Source of the DNA: Paraburkholderia unamae
GTDB taxonomy: Bacteria > Pseudomonadota > Gammaproteobacteria > Burkholderiales > Burkholderiaceae
Length of the DNA stretch: 64,000 nucleotides
NCBI RefSeq assembly: GCF_003268775.1
Contig: NZ_QLSU01000018.1
Coordinates: 62,001-126,000 of the forward strand
Direction: 5' to 3'
Shown: positions 26,259-34,472 of the stretch, piece by piece
How positions within the stretch are numbered: position 1 is the stretch's first letter
Layout of the letters: each line of letters begins with the position of its first letter
Notes under the pieces: model-generated
The model's database searches: none
What the model saw: only the letters and a program-made list of their open reading frames with translations
Told to the model about the DNA's origin: nothing
Program-made: the position numbers and the translations under genes

Positions 26259-27476
26259 TCAGGCAGCTTTGAGCGACACCACGTTGGGCTGCGCCGCGAG
26301 ATATTCCATGGCGGCGGGCAAGCCGCTGTCCTTCAAGGGCACGCCCGCAATGCGCAGGCCCATCTCGCAACCGGCCAATGCCGCCAGCAGCGTGAGGTCG
26401 TTGCAGTCGCCCAGATGCCCGATGCGGAACATGCGCCCCTTCACCTTGCCGAGGCCCGTGCCGAGCGAAAGGTCGAAGCGCTCGTAGATGATCTTGCGCA
26501 CCGCGTCCGCATCCACGCCCTCGGGCATCATCACGCCCGTGAGCACCGGGCTATAGACAGCGGGATCGGCGCACTGGATCTCGAGACCCCACGCACGCAC
26601 CGCGCGGCGGCACGCCTCGGCGAGGCGCTGATGCCGTGCGAATACGTTGTCGAGCCCTTCGTCCTGCAACATGTCGAGCGCTTCGGAAAGGCCGTAAAGC
26701 AGGTTCGTGTTGGGCGTGTACGGCCAGTACCCGCTCTTGTTCATCTCGACGATCTCGGCCCAGCCCCAGAAGCTGCGCGGCAGCTTGGCATGCTCGCTCG
26801 CGGCGAGCGCCTTCGCCGAAACCGCGTTGAAGCTGATGCCCGGCGGCAGCATGAGGCCCTTCTGCGAACCGGAGACGGTCACGTCCACGCCCCACTCGTC
26901 GTGCCGGTAGTCCGCGCTCGCGAGACCGGAGATGGTGTCCACCAGCAGCAGCGCCGGATGCCCGGCGGCGTCGATCGCGCGGCGCACCGCTGCGATGTCC
27001 GAGGTCACGCCGGTGGAGGTTTCGTTGTGGACGACGCAAACGGCCTTGATCGCGTGCTGGCTATCTTCACGCAGGCGCTTTTCGATCATGTCGGCCTGCA
27101 CGCCGCGCCGCCAGCCTTCAATGCCGGGCAAGCCGAGAAATTCGGGCTTCAGGCCAAGGCGTTCGGCCATCTGCTTCCATAACGTCGCAAAATGACCCGT
27201 TTCAAACATCAGCACCGTGTCGCCCGGACTCAGCGTGTTGGTGAGCGCGGCTTCCCAAGCGCCGGTGCCCGATGCGGGGTAGATCACCACGGGTTGCTGC
27301 GTCTTGAAGACCTTCTTGATGCCCTCCAGCACCTTGAGCCCGAGCACGCCGAACTCGGGGCCGCGATGGTCGATGGTGGGATAGCTCATCGCCCGCAGGA
27401 TGCGATCGGGCACCGGGCTCGGCCCGGGGATCTGCAAGAAGTGGCGACCGGCGGGATGGAAATCGAGCTTCAGCAT
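26259..27476 (-). CDS. Class V PLP aminotransferase, serine/aspartate-glyoxylate type
   Basis: A 405-residue aminotransferase of the SgaA family. Opening FLQIPGPSPVPDRILRAMS, cofactor site YPASGTGAWEAAL, and the PLP lysine K206 in SGSQKGLMLPPG. Family members transfer an amino group from Ser, Asp or Ala to glyoxylate; BhcA of the beta-hydroxyaspartate cycle is also in this family, and I cannot tell donors apart by eye. The ATG at 27476 has AGGAG 8 nt upstream. It is the first gene of the operon with an MFS carrier and a 2-hydroxyacid dehydrogenase, whose product could be its amino acceptor. Confidence 0.88.
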   Translation of the reverse strand: MLKLDFHPAGRHFLQIPGPSPVPDRILRAMSYPTIDHRGPEFGVLGLKVLEGIKKVFKTQQPVVIYPASGTGAWEAALTNTLSPGDTVLMFETGHFATLWKQMAERLGLKPEFLGLPGIEGWRRGVQADMIEKRLREDSQHAIKAVCVVHNETSTGVTSDIAAVRRAIDAAGHPALLLVDTISGLASADYRHDEWGVDVTVSGSQKGLMLPPGISFNAVSAKALAASEHAKLPRSFWGWAEIVEMNKSGYWPYTPNTNLLYGLSEALDMLQDEGLDNVFARHQRLAEACRRAVRAWGLEIQCADPAVYSPVLTGVMMPEGVDADAVRKIIYERFDLSLGTGLGKVKGRMFRIGHLGDCNDLTLLAALAGCEMGLRIAGVPLKDSGLPAAMEYLAAQPNVVSLKAA

Positions 27477-27510
27477 GCAAACGCTCCTGTTTTGAATTTT
27501 GCATGCAAAA
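27469..27510. promoter_or_regulatory. GntR operators before and over the aminotransferase start
   Basis: The perfect palindrome TTTTGCATGCAAAA lies at 27497-27510, 21-34 nt upstream of the aminotransferase start. A degenerate copy TTCAGCATGCAAAC (27469-27482, 11 of 14 matches) covers the start codon itself. Confidence 0.75.
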
Positions 27511-27631
27511 AACTATAATCCAACCAGCCTTGACGCTAAAGGTGAATTCCGGCGTGGTTTACCCCAATCGTTTCAGGCCTCTTTGGGGCCGTGTCCTTAA
27601 GCTAGAATTCGCTGGAAATCGATGGAATGCC

Positions 27632-27645
27632 TTTTGCATGCAAAA
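27632..27645. promoter_or_regulatory. GntR operator containing the gntR start codon
   Basis: A second perfect TTTTGCATGCAAAA; the ATG at 27638 of the regulator is its centre. Binding here would block initiation or elongation of the regulator's own gene. Confidence 0.8.
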
Positions 27646-28357
27646 CCCGAACCTGAACCCCTCCGTCGTCAGCCCGGCAAGCAGCCAGGAGCTGCCGCCC
27701 ATTGCGCGCCAGCAACTCCACGACACCGTCGTCGACCATCTGCGGCGGTTCATCGTGGAAGGCGTGCTCGAACCGGGCCGCAAGCTCAATGAACGCGAGC
27801 TGTGCGAAACCCTGGGCATTTCGCGCACGCCCTTGCGCGAGGCGCTGAAGGTGCTCGCGTCCGAAGGGTTGATCGATATTTCGCCCAATCGCGGCGCCTC
27901 GGTTTCGAAGATGTCCGAGGCGGAGCTGCGCGAGACCTTCGAGCTCATGAGCGGGCTCGAGGCGTTTTCCGGCGAGCTGGCCTGCGAGCGCATCACCGCG
28001 GCCGAGATCGCCGAGATCAAGGCGCTGCACTACGCCATGCTCGCCTGCCGGGCGCAAAACGATCTGGCCGGCTACTACAGCCGCAACCAGGCCATTCACG
28101 ACAAGATCAACGAAGCGGCGCGCAATTCGGCGCTGCGGCAAACCTATATCGCCGTGAACCGGCGCTTGCAGGCGCTGCGCTTTCGCTCGAACTTCGAAAC
28201 GCCCAAATGGGACCGCGCGATCGACGACCACGCGCACATGCTGGAAGCGCTCGACGCGCGCGACGGCAAGCGGCTCGCGGCGATCTTGCGTCAGCACCTG
28301 CTCGCCAAACGCGACGCGGTGCTCAGGATCGGCGACACGCCAGCGACGCTCGAATAA
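27638..28357 (+). CDS. GntR/FadR-family regulator of the aminotransferase operon
   Basis: A 239-residue FadR-type regulator. The HTH lies at about residues 22-88 (EPGRKLNERELCETLGISRT, then PLREALKVLASEGLI), and the helical FCD domain has the metal/effector residues in ELMSGLEAFSGELAC, NQAIHDKINEA and DDHAHMLEAL. The start at 27638 was chosen because homologues begin near here; an in-frame ATG at 27503 would add 45 atypical residues. It is divergent from the aminotransferase operon, with two identical operators, one over its own start. Confidence 0.9.
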   Translation: MQNPNLNPSVVSPASSQELPPIARQQLHDTVVDHLRRFIVEGVLEPGRKLNERELCETLGISRTPLREALKVLASEGLIDISPNRGASVSKMSEAELRETFELMSGLEAFSGELACERITAAEIAEIKALHYAMLACRAQNDLAGYYSRNQAIHDKINEAARNSALRQTYIAVNRRLQALRFRSNFETPKWDRAIDDHAHMLEALDARDGKRLAAILRQHLLAKRDAVLRIGDTPATLE

Positions 28358-28421
28358 CAGCGAAAACACGCGGCAAGCACCGAGTTCGCTGCGCGCGCAA
28401 CGATAGACGGCCGCGGCCTGG

Positions 28422-29375
28422 CTACTGCGTGGTCGCTTCCAGAAAACTCTGCGCGAGCTGCTTCCTCAGGTGATCGGCGGCGGGCGAAAGCCTGCGGCCC
28501 ACGCGCGTGACCATCTGGCTTGAAAAGCCCGCCGCGATCGGATGATCGATCGGCACGGCCACCAGTTCGCCCAGGTCGATGCCGCGCCGCGCCGTGATCG
28601 ACGACATGAAGGCCACCCCTAGCCCGGCGGCCGCGAGCGTTTGCGCCGTATTGAAGAGATCCACGCGATAGGCGGGAATCACGTTCAAGCGCGCGTCGTC
28701 GAACAGCGACTGCACGAAGTGCTGCACGCCGAACGCTTCGGTCATGAAGATCAGACGCTCGCTCACGAGTTCGGCGGGCGGCACCTTTTGCAGTTTCGCG
28801 AAGCGGTGCGACGGCGCGACGAGCGCGCAAAGCGGCCGCGCCGCGAAGGGGTGAATGCGCATGGCGGGGTCGTTGGCGGTGCGCGTGCACAGGCCGATGT
28901 CGACCACGTCGTCGCGCACGAGCGAGAGCACGGCGGGCGTGGGCCCCGAGCGGATCTCCACGAGAATGTCGGGGTATGTCATCGAGAAACGCTGAAGCGC
29001 CCGCGCGATCAGGTTGCCGATGAAACCTTCCCCCACGCCGAGCGCCACCCGCCCGCGCCGCAGGTGCCGGTACTCCTCCAGGCGCGCGGCCAGGTCGCGC
29101 TGGCGCCGCTGGCCGTCGCGGTAGTGGTCCACGAGCACCTGGCCGATCTCGGTCACGACCACGTTGCGCCCGCGCCGCTCGATCAAGGGAAAGCGCAGCC
29201 GCCGCTCCAGCGCCGCCACCTGGCGGCTGATGACCGAGGCGTTGATGCCCAGCGCTTCGCCCGCCATGCGCACGCCGCCCGCCGCGGCGATCTCGGCCAG
29301 ATAGCGCAGCGGCCGCTCGCCGATATCGTCGATCGCGCCTGCCGCCCCGCCTTCACGCTCGCCCTTTTCCCGCAC
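28422..29375 (-). CDS. LysR-type transcriptional regulator
   Basis: A 317-residue LysR protein of the CysB/nac-like style with an effector domain from about residue 105 (RVALGVGEGFIGNLIARAL). HTH at about residues 15-75 (PLRYLAEIAAAGGVRMAGEA, VISRQVAALERRL). The GTG start at 29375 has AAGGAG 7 nt upstream, which settles the start among several candidates. The window does not show its target; the convergent gntR and the divergent small gene at 29626 are the neighbours. A 10-bp repeat array lies just upstream. Confidence 0.9.
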   Translation of the reverse strand: MREKGEREGGAAGAIDDIGERPLRYLAEIAAAGGVRMAGEALGINASVISRQVAALERRLRFPLIERRGRNVVVTEIGQVLVDHYRDGQRRQRDLAARLEEYRHLRRGRVALGVGEGFIGNLIARALQRFSMTYPDILVEIRSGPTPAVLSLVRDDVVDIGLCTRTANDPAMRIHPFAARPLCALVAPSHRFAKLQKVPPAELVSERLIFMTEAFGVQHFVQSLFDDARLNVIPAYRVDLFNTAQTLAAAGLGVAFMSSITARRGIDLGELVAVPIDHPIAAGFSSQMVTRVGRRLSPAADHLRKQLAQSFLEATTQ

Positions 29376-29394
29376 TGCACGACTCCTTTCGTGG

Positions 29395-29430
29395 CCTTGC
29401 CTCGCCTTACCTCGCCTTCCCTGGCCTTGC
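29395..29430. repeat. Four 10-bp units upstream of a LysR gene
   Basis: The hexamers CCTTGC, CCTTAC, CCTTCC, CCTTGC occur every 10 bp with CTCG/CTGG spacers, about 20-55 nt before the GTG start. The period equals one helical turn, so it could be a protein-binding array, or only a slippage repeat. Confidence 0.5.
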
Positions 29431-29625
29431 ATCCACAGATCCAGACCGGCGAAAGGCTGCTATCAAAGCCTGGAATTTGACCACAGCTCAAGATGTTTGA
29501 AAAAAAGCGCTGCCGCGCCGGCTCGCGCATGAGGGTTTTCCATAGCGTCGCGCACGGCAACAATGCCAATGGTTGGCGGCCTGCGGACATGCTAGGCTTT
29601 CTTTCAAACCACTTCGGAGACTGTT

Positions 29626-30009
29626 ATGCCGTTCATCTGCGAAAACGTTGAATGCCGCGCCGTCCTGGCTCGCGGGCAGGTCAGATCCAGTCACGAAGAC
29701 AACGGGTGGTGCTTCTACTGCCCGGACTGCAATACCCGGAACGAATTGAAGAATATCGGTGCGCCCGACGGTCCTGTCGAACTGGTTCAGCCCGAAAGAT
29801 CGCAGCCTCCGCACAGGGTCATTGCAACGGCCCGCGCACTGGATGACGGCAGATATGCAGCGCAATTACGCGTTCAGCGAGCGCTGGCCGTAAAAGGAAC
29901 GTATGCAGTCGAAGAGCACTGGGACGAACTCGGCGTATTCCCCGACGCTCAAGCGGCCGTAGCGCACGCGAAGTCGTTCGCGACGGACTTGCTGGAGCGC
30001 CGGGCCTGA
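29626..30009 (+). CDS. Small hypothetical protein with a Cys-rich N-terminus
   Basis: A 127-residue protein I do not recognise. The first 40 residues carry five Cys (C5, C10, C29, C32, C35) in C-x4-C and CFYCPDC spacing, like a zinc ribbon. The rest is a mixed alpha/beta segment (PHRVIATARALDDGRYAAQL and a C-terminal helix with AQAAVAHAKSFATDLLE). The ATG has CGGAGA 5 nt upstream. Codon use fits the neighbours. Function unknown; metal binding is inference. Confidence 0.75.
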   Translation: MPFICENVECRAVLARGQVRSSHEDNGWCFYCPDCNTRNELKNIGAPDGPVELVQPERSQPPHRVIATARALDDGRYAAQLRVQRALAVKGTYAVEEHWDELGVFPDAQAAVAHAKSFATDLLERRA

Positions 30010-30043
30010 GTCGAGCCCGACCTCGCGCCATGCATGTCAAATC

Positions 30044-30077
30044 CGCGGACAGGCGCACCTGCTGCCGCCTGTCCGCG
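30044..30077. terminator. Bidirectional hairpin between two small genes
   Basis: A perfect 12-bp inverted repeat CGCGGACAGGCG/CGCCTGTCCGCG with a 10-nt loop, between the convergent genes ending at 30009 and 30119. No clear T-tract. Confidence 0.65.
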
Positions 30078-30118
30078 CGACACCCGCTGCGATTCGCCTG
30101 AATCCCGGCTACCTTCGC

Positions 30119-30586
30119 TCACGACGCGCCGCTGGCCGCGAGCTTCACAAACAGCCGGGCCGCGTCGTTGCCATGCGACAGGGCGCGCAACGCAAGTGAG
30201 AGCGCCAGTTGCGCGTCGTGGGAAACCGCGCTCCGATCCTGATCGAATATCTTGACGGCATGGCGCATATGCTGCGCTGCCTGCATGTGAAGCTCCACGG
30301 CCGCTGCATGGTATTTGGCCACTTCCGCGCCGCTTACGCCCGAGCCTGTCGATGACGCTACCGGTGGCGCAGCGGGTTGCGTATTACTGCCGTGCGCACC
30401 CGCCTCGTGCGCCTGATCGATCGCATGCAAGGTGTGGCCGTGGGCCATCAACGCCTGATGCGCGGCGTGGCCAAAGTCTCGACCCTCCTCGAAATGCCGC
30501 GATGCCTCACGGTGATGCTGCGCGGCGTGCTCGTGGTGCGACGCGGCTGCTTCGATATGCATCTTCTTGCTGTGCTTCGTGTTCAT
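30119..30586 (-). CDS. Hypothetical His-rich helical protein
   Basis: A 155-residue protein of unknown function. The N-terminal 65 residues hold many His (SHHEHAAQHHREASRHFEEG) with heptad-like spacing, then a Pro/Ser/Gly linker (TQPAAPPVASSTGSG), then a second helical region (AAAVELHMQAAQHMRHAVKI). It has no signal peptide or membrane segment. The ATG has AGGAG 5 nt upstream. It looks like a two-helical-hairpin protein and may bind metal (inference). Similar small His-rich proteins are common as hypotheticals in Burkholderiaceae as far as I recall. Confidence 0.75.
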   Translation of the reverse strand: MNTKHSKKMHIEAAASHHEHAAQHHREASRHFEEGRDFGHAAHQALMAHGHTLHAIDQAHEAGAHGSNTQPAAPPVASSTGSGVSGAEVAKYHAAAVELHMQAAQHMRHAVKIFDQDRSAVSHDAQLALSLALRALSHGNDAARLFVKLAASGAS

Positions 30587-30941
30587 GCTGGCTCCTGTGC
30601 TCCGTCAGGGCTACCCTCAAGGCGCCCCGTTCCACGACACATTGGCGGGTCGCAACAAAAAACTAATCTACACGCTGGCGCGCCTTCTGTGGCTGTGAAT
30701 CTCCGGGCAGGCGAAGGCGTGAGATAAGAAAACTATGGCGCCCAATCCTAAATGCCGATTGCCGGTTTGCCGTATTGTGCGATTGAAAGGCACAGACCTG
30801 CGCCGACGATATTTCGTGTGAATAATCACGCCGCGAACCTCCGGGCGCGACGGCATTCCCCGCCCCGCTCCACACGAGGCGGATCGCGCGCCACGCACTC
30901 ACGGCACCATCAAATTCCCTCGTTATTATTTTGGATGACTT
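30587..30941. other. 355-bp divergent intergenic region
   Basis: This separates the His-rich gene from phaJ and must hold both promoters. It is more AT-rich than the genes. I see no convincing palindrome, hairpin or small gene in it. Confidence 0.5.
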
Positions 30942-31424
30942 ATGAATTTACTCGCAGGATACGATTTTGAAGATTTGACGCCGGGCATGAGTGCGAGCTT
31001 TGCAAAAACCATTACCGATGCCGATATCGTATTGTTCGCCGGCGCGTCAGGAGACAACAACGCGGTCCATATCGATGAGGAATTTTCCCGCACCACGCCC
31101 TTCAAGGGACGCATTGCGCACGGCATGCTCAGCGCCAGCATCATCTCGGCGGCCATCGCCGGCCGCCTGCCCGGTCCCGGCACGATCTATCTCGGCCAGA
31201 ATCTGCGTTTCAAGGCGCCGGTCAGACCCGGCGATACGGTGCAAGCAACCGTCACGGTGCGCGAACTGATTCCCGCGAAGCGCCGGGTCGTGCTGGACAC
31301 CGTTTGCACGGTGCGCGGCAAAGTGGTGATCGACGGCGACGCGCTCGTCATGCCGACTTCGCGCGCGGATCGCACTGCCGAAGCCCCTCAGGCGCGCGAC
31401 CTCGCGACCGCCGAACGGGAGTGA
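30942..31424 (+). CDS. phaJ: (R)-specific enoyl-CoA hydratase (MaoC family)
   Basis: A 160-residue single hot-dog protein. The catalytic Asp/His loop is visible in FAGASGDNNAVHIDEEFSR (residues about 31-49), followed by GRIAHGMLSASIISA of the MaoC/PhaJ family. PhaJ hydrates trans-2-enoyl-CoA from beta-oxidation to (R)-3-hydroxyacyl-CoA, the PHA synthase substrate. Two bp separate it from phaC, so both act together. Confidence 0.9.
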   Translation: MNLLAGYDFEDLTPGMSASFAKTITDADIVLFAGASGDNNAVHIDEEFSRTTPFKGRIAHGMLSASIISAAIAGRLPGPGTIYLGQNLRFKAPVRPGDTVQATVTVRELIPAKRRVVLDTVCTVRGKVVIDGDALVMPTSRADRTAEAPQARDLATAERE

Positions 31425-31426
31425 CC

Positions 31427-33133
31427 ATGCGCAACCACTTCAATATTCCAGACGAGGTCGCCCATGGCGTTTCCCGCTCGGCGCAAGACTTTCTCAACGC
31501 GTTGGCGGGCATTCCCAAAGCCACCGCCGTGGCACCGGCCATATTGCATGAGGCCGGCAGCCGCTACTGGCAGCGCCAGTGGGCAATGTGGACCCGCTTA
31601 CCCGGTGCTTCGACCGATGAAAACGCCCAGCCCGCGAGCCGGGACCCGCGCTTTCTCGCGCAGGAATGGTCCAGCAACGGTTGGTACAGCATGCTCAGGC
31701 AAAGCTACCTGGCCAACGCCGGCTTGCTCGAAGACATGGTCGGGGCGACGGGATACAGCGAAAGCGACAAGCACAGACTGCGCTTTTTCATGCGCCAGTT
31801 CATCGATGCGGCCAGCCCGACAAACTACCTCACGACCAATCCCGAGGTCATTCAGGCGGCGATCGAATCAAACGGCGAAAGTCTTCGCACGGGCATGACC
31901 AATCTGTTCGGAGACCTGAGTCGCGGTACCATCACGATCACCGACGAGTCCGCCTTCGAAGTGGGCCGCAACGTCGCCGCCTCGCCGGGCGCGGTCGTCT
32001 TCGAGAACGACCTCTTTCAGTTGATCCAGTACGCGCCCTTGACCACGCATGTCGCAAAACGCCCTTTGCTGATCGTGCCGCCCTGCATCAACAAGTTCTA
32101 CATTCTCGACCTTCAGCCGGAAAACTCGTTTGTGCGGTTCGCGGTCGAGCAGGGCCAAACCGTGTTCATGATTTCATGGCGCAACCCCGACGCGGAAATG
32201 GCGCAGACGACGTGGGACCAGTATCTGGAATCCGGCGTCATGAAGGCCATCGACATCGCGCTTGCCATCAGCGGCGCGGACAAGGTCAACACGGTGGGAT
32301 GGTGCGTCGGCGGCACGATCCTGTCGTCGGCGCTCGCGGTCATCCGCGCGCGCGAAGAAGACAAGGTCGCGAGCCTTACGTTGCTCACGACCATGCTCGA
32401 CTTCACCGATCCTGGCGATCTCGGCGTATTCATCGACGAGCAAACCGTGTTGCAGCGTGACCTGGCGATCGGGCACAGCGGCATTTATCCGGGGCGCGAA
32501 CTCGGCTTCGTGTTCCAGATGTTGCGCGCCAACGATCTGATCTGGCCGTATGTCATCAACAACTATTTGAAGGGCAAAAATCCCGCCGCGTTCGACCTGC
32601 TCTACTGGAACGCGGACAGCACCAACCTGCCGGGACCGATGTACACCTGGTACCTGCGCAACATGTACCTGGAGAACAACCTGCGCGTGCCCGGCAAGCT
32701 CACCATGTGCGGCACGCCGGTGGACCTCGGCCGCGTCGACATGCCGGCCTACGTGCTCGCGACCCAGGAGGATCACATCGTGCCGTGGAAGTCCGCGTGG
32801 TGCAGCACGCGCCTGCTTGGCGGGGACGTGCGTTTCGTGCTCGGCGCAAGCGGGCACATTGCCGGCGTCATCAATCCGGCCACCAAGAACCGGCGTTGCT
32901 ACTGGGTCGACGACAACGGCGGCAACGGCAGCGCCGATGGCACCGGCAGCAACGACGCCGAAGCCTGGCTCGCTAACGCGCACAAGGCCTCGGGCACGTG
33001 GTGGAACGACTGGAATGCGTGGCTGCAACCGCACTCCGGCGGCAGGGTGAAGGCGCGCGCGAACCCCGGCAACCGCACCTTCCGGCCGATCGAACCGGCG
33101 CCGGGCCGCTACGTCAAGGTCAGGGCGGACTGA
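31427..33133 (+). CDS. phaC: Class I polyhydroxyalkanoate synthase
   Basis: A 568-residue PHA synthase. The N-terminal PhaC_N domain includes NPEVIQAAIESNGESLRTGM; the alpha/beta-hydrolase core has the lipase-like box GWCVGG with catalytic C293, the Asp in LDFTDPGDLG and the His in GASGHIAGVINP. It polymerises (R)-3-hydroxyacyl-CoA on granules. Length fits class I. The start at 31427 lies just after the phaJ stop. No phaA or phaB is present here, so monomers come from beta-oxidation through PhaJ or from another locus. Confidence 0.95.
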   Translation: MRNHFNIPDEVAHGVSRSAQDFLNALAGIPKATAVAPAILHEAGSRYWQRQWAMWTRLPGASTDENAQPASRDPRFLAQEWSSNGWYSMLRQSYLANAGLLEDMVGATGYSESDKHRLRFFMRQFIDAASPTNYLTTNPEVIQAAIESNGESLRTGMTNLFGDLSRGTITITDESAFEVGRNVAASPGAVVFENDLFQLIQYAPLTTHVAKRPLLIVPPCINKFYILDLQPENSFVRFAVEQGQTVFMISWRNPDAEMAQTTWDQYLESGVMKAIDIALAISGADKVNTVGWCVGGTILSSALAVIRAREEDKVASLTLLTTMLDFTDPGDLGVFIDEQTVLQRDLAIGHSGIYPGRELGFVFQMLRANDLIWPYVINNYLKGKNPAAFDLLYWNADSTNLPGPMYTWYLRNMYLENNLRVPGKLTMCGTPVDLGRVDMPAYVLATQEDHIVPWKSAWCSTRLLGGDVRFVLGASGHIAGVINPATKNRRCYWVDDNGGNGSADGTGSNDAEAWLANAHKASGTWWNDWNAWLQPHSGGRVKARANPGNRTFRPIEPAPGRYVKVRAD

Positions 33134-33281
33134 TTCCTGCGCCACCCCTGCTGCGCCGCGACAATCGAACGTTGACTTCAGGTCAACACTTTCGATGCTT
33201 TTCCGTCATGGGTCGCGTTTTTCGTCGGTGCAATACTCGCCACTTGTCTCTCACTCCCTATTCCAACAAAAGGAGCCCCCC

Positions 33282-34472
33282 GTGAGCGAGCGTTGCTACT
33301 GCGAAGTCGCCGACCTGGCCGAAGCCCGATCCGAACTCGACGAGATCCGCCACCACCTTCACAAGCACCCCGAGCTGTCCTACGAGGAGGCCGACACCTC
33401 GCGCTTCGTCGCGGACAAGCTCGAAGCCTGGGGCTACGCCGTCACGCGCAACGTGGGTGGCCACGGCGTCGTGGCGTCCCTGAAGGTGGGCACGGGCGCA
33501 CGCACCGTGGGCGTGCGCGCGGACATGGACGCCCTGCCGATCCAGGAACTGACCGGCCTCGACTACGCGAGCGTTCACGAGGGCAAGATGCACGCGTGCG
33601 GCCACGACGGCCATACCACCGTGCTGCTCGGCGCCGCGCGCCAGCTCGCGAAAACGCGCCACTTCGACGGCACCGTGCACCTGATCTTTCAGCCCGCCGA
33701 AGAAGCCGGCTCGGACAGCGGCGCCGTGCGCATGATCGCCGACGGCCTGTTCGAGCGCTTTCCCTGCGAGGCCATCTTCGGCCTGCACAATCATCCGGGC
33801 GTGCCCACCGGCACCTTCGGCTTTCGCGCCGGGCCGCTCATGGCCGCGTGCGACACCGTCAAGCTGCGCATTCACGGCAAGGGCGGCCACGCGGCGCGCC
33901 CGCACCTGGCCGTCGACCCGGTGCTGGTGGGCAGCAGCATCGTGATGGCGTTGCAGTCGGTGGTGTCGCGCAACGTCGACCCGAACGAAGCCGCGGTCGT
34001 GACCGTGGGCGCATTCCGCTCGGGCCACGCGCCGAACGTGATTCCCGAAGACGCCGTGCTCGAAATGAGCGTGCGCTCGTTCTCGCCCGACGTGCGCGCA
34101 ACGCTCGAAGCGCGCATTCGCGCGCTGGCCGAGTCCCAGGCGCAAAGCTACGGCGCGACGGTGGAGATCGACTACATTCGCGGCTATCCCGTGCTCATCA
34201 ACAGCGAAGCCGAAACCGCGTTCGCGCGCCAGGTCGCCGAGGAGCTGGTCGGGCCGGAGCATGTGATCGCGCCGTTCCCGCCCATTGCGGGCAGCGAGGA
34301 CTTCGCGTACTACCTGCAAAAGATTCCGGGATGTTTCGTACGCCTTGGCAATGGCGAAGGCAAGCCCATGCTGCACAACGCGCGCTACGACTTCAACGAC
34401 GAGAATCTGACCATTGGCGCCGCGTTCTGGACGCGCCTCGTCGAACGCTTTCTCGCCCGGGACCGTACATGA
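33282..34472 (+). CDS. M20D amidohydrolase (hippurate hydrolase-like)
   Basis: A 396-residue amidohydrolase of the short M20D type. Metal and catalytic motifs are MHACGHDGHTTVLLGAA, QPAEEAGSDSGAVRMI and GLHNHPGVPTGTF, with the late Glu in PIAGSEDFAYY. Such enzymes cleave N-acyl amino acids (hippurate, N-acetyl amino acids, IAA conjugates). GTG 33282 is the start, with AAAGGAG 6 nt upstream. Its stop overlaps the MHS transporter start (ATGA), so the two are coupled. Confidence 0.9.
   Translation: MSERCYCEVADLAEARSELDEIRHHLHKHPELSYEEADTSRFVADKLEAWGYAVTRNVGGHGVVASLKVGTGARTVGVRADMDALPIQELTGLDYASVHEGKMHACGHDGHTTVLLGAARQLAKTRHFDGTVHLIFQPAEEAGSDSGAVRMIADGLFERFPCEAIFGLHNHPGVPTGTFGFRAGPLMAACDTVKLRIHGKGGHAARPHLAVDPVLVGSSIVMALQSVVSRNVDPNEAAVVTVGAFRSGHAPNVIPEDAVLEMSVRSFSPDVRATLEARIRALAESQAQSYGATVEIDYIRGYPVLINSEAETAFARQVAEELVGPEHVIAPFPPIAGSEDFAYYLQKIPGCFVRLGNGEGKPMLHNARYDFNDENLTIGAAFWTRLVERFLARDRT

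Noticed and set aside
33171..33187. Inverted repeat GTTGAC-N5-GTCAAC after phaC
   Set aside because: Six-bp arms without T-tract or partner site; too weak to call as operator or terminator.
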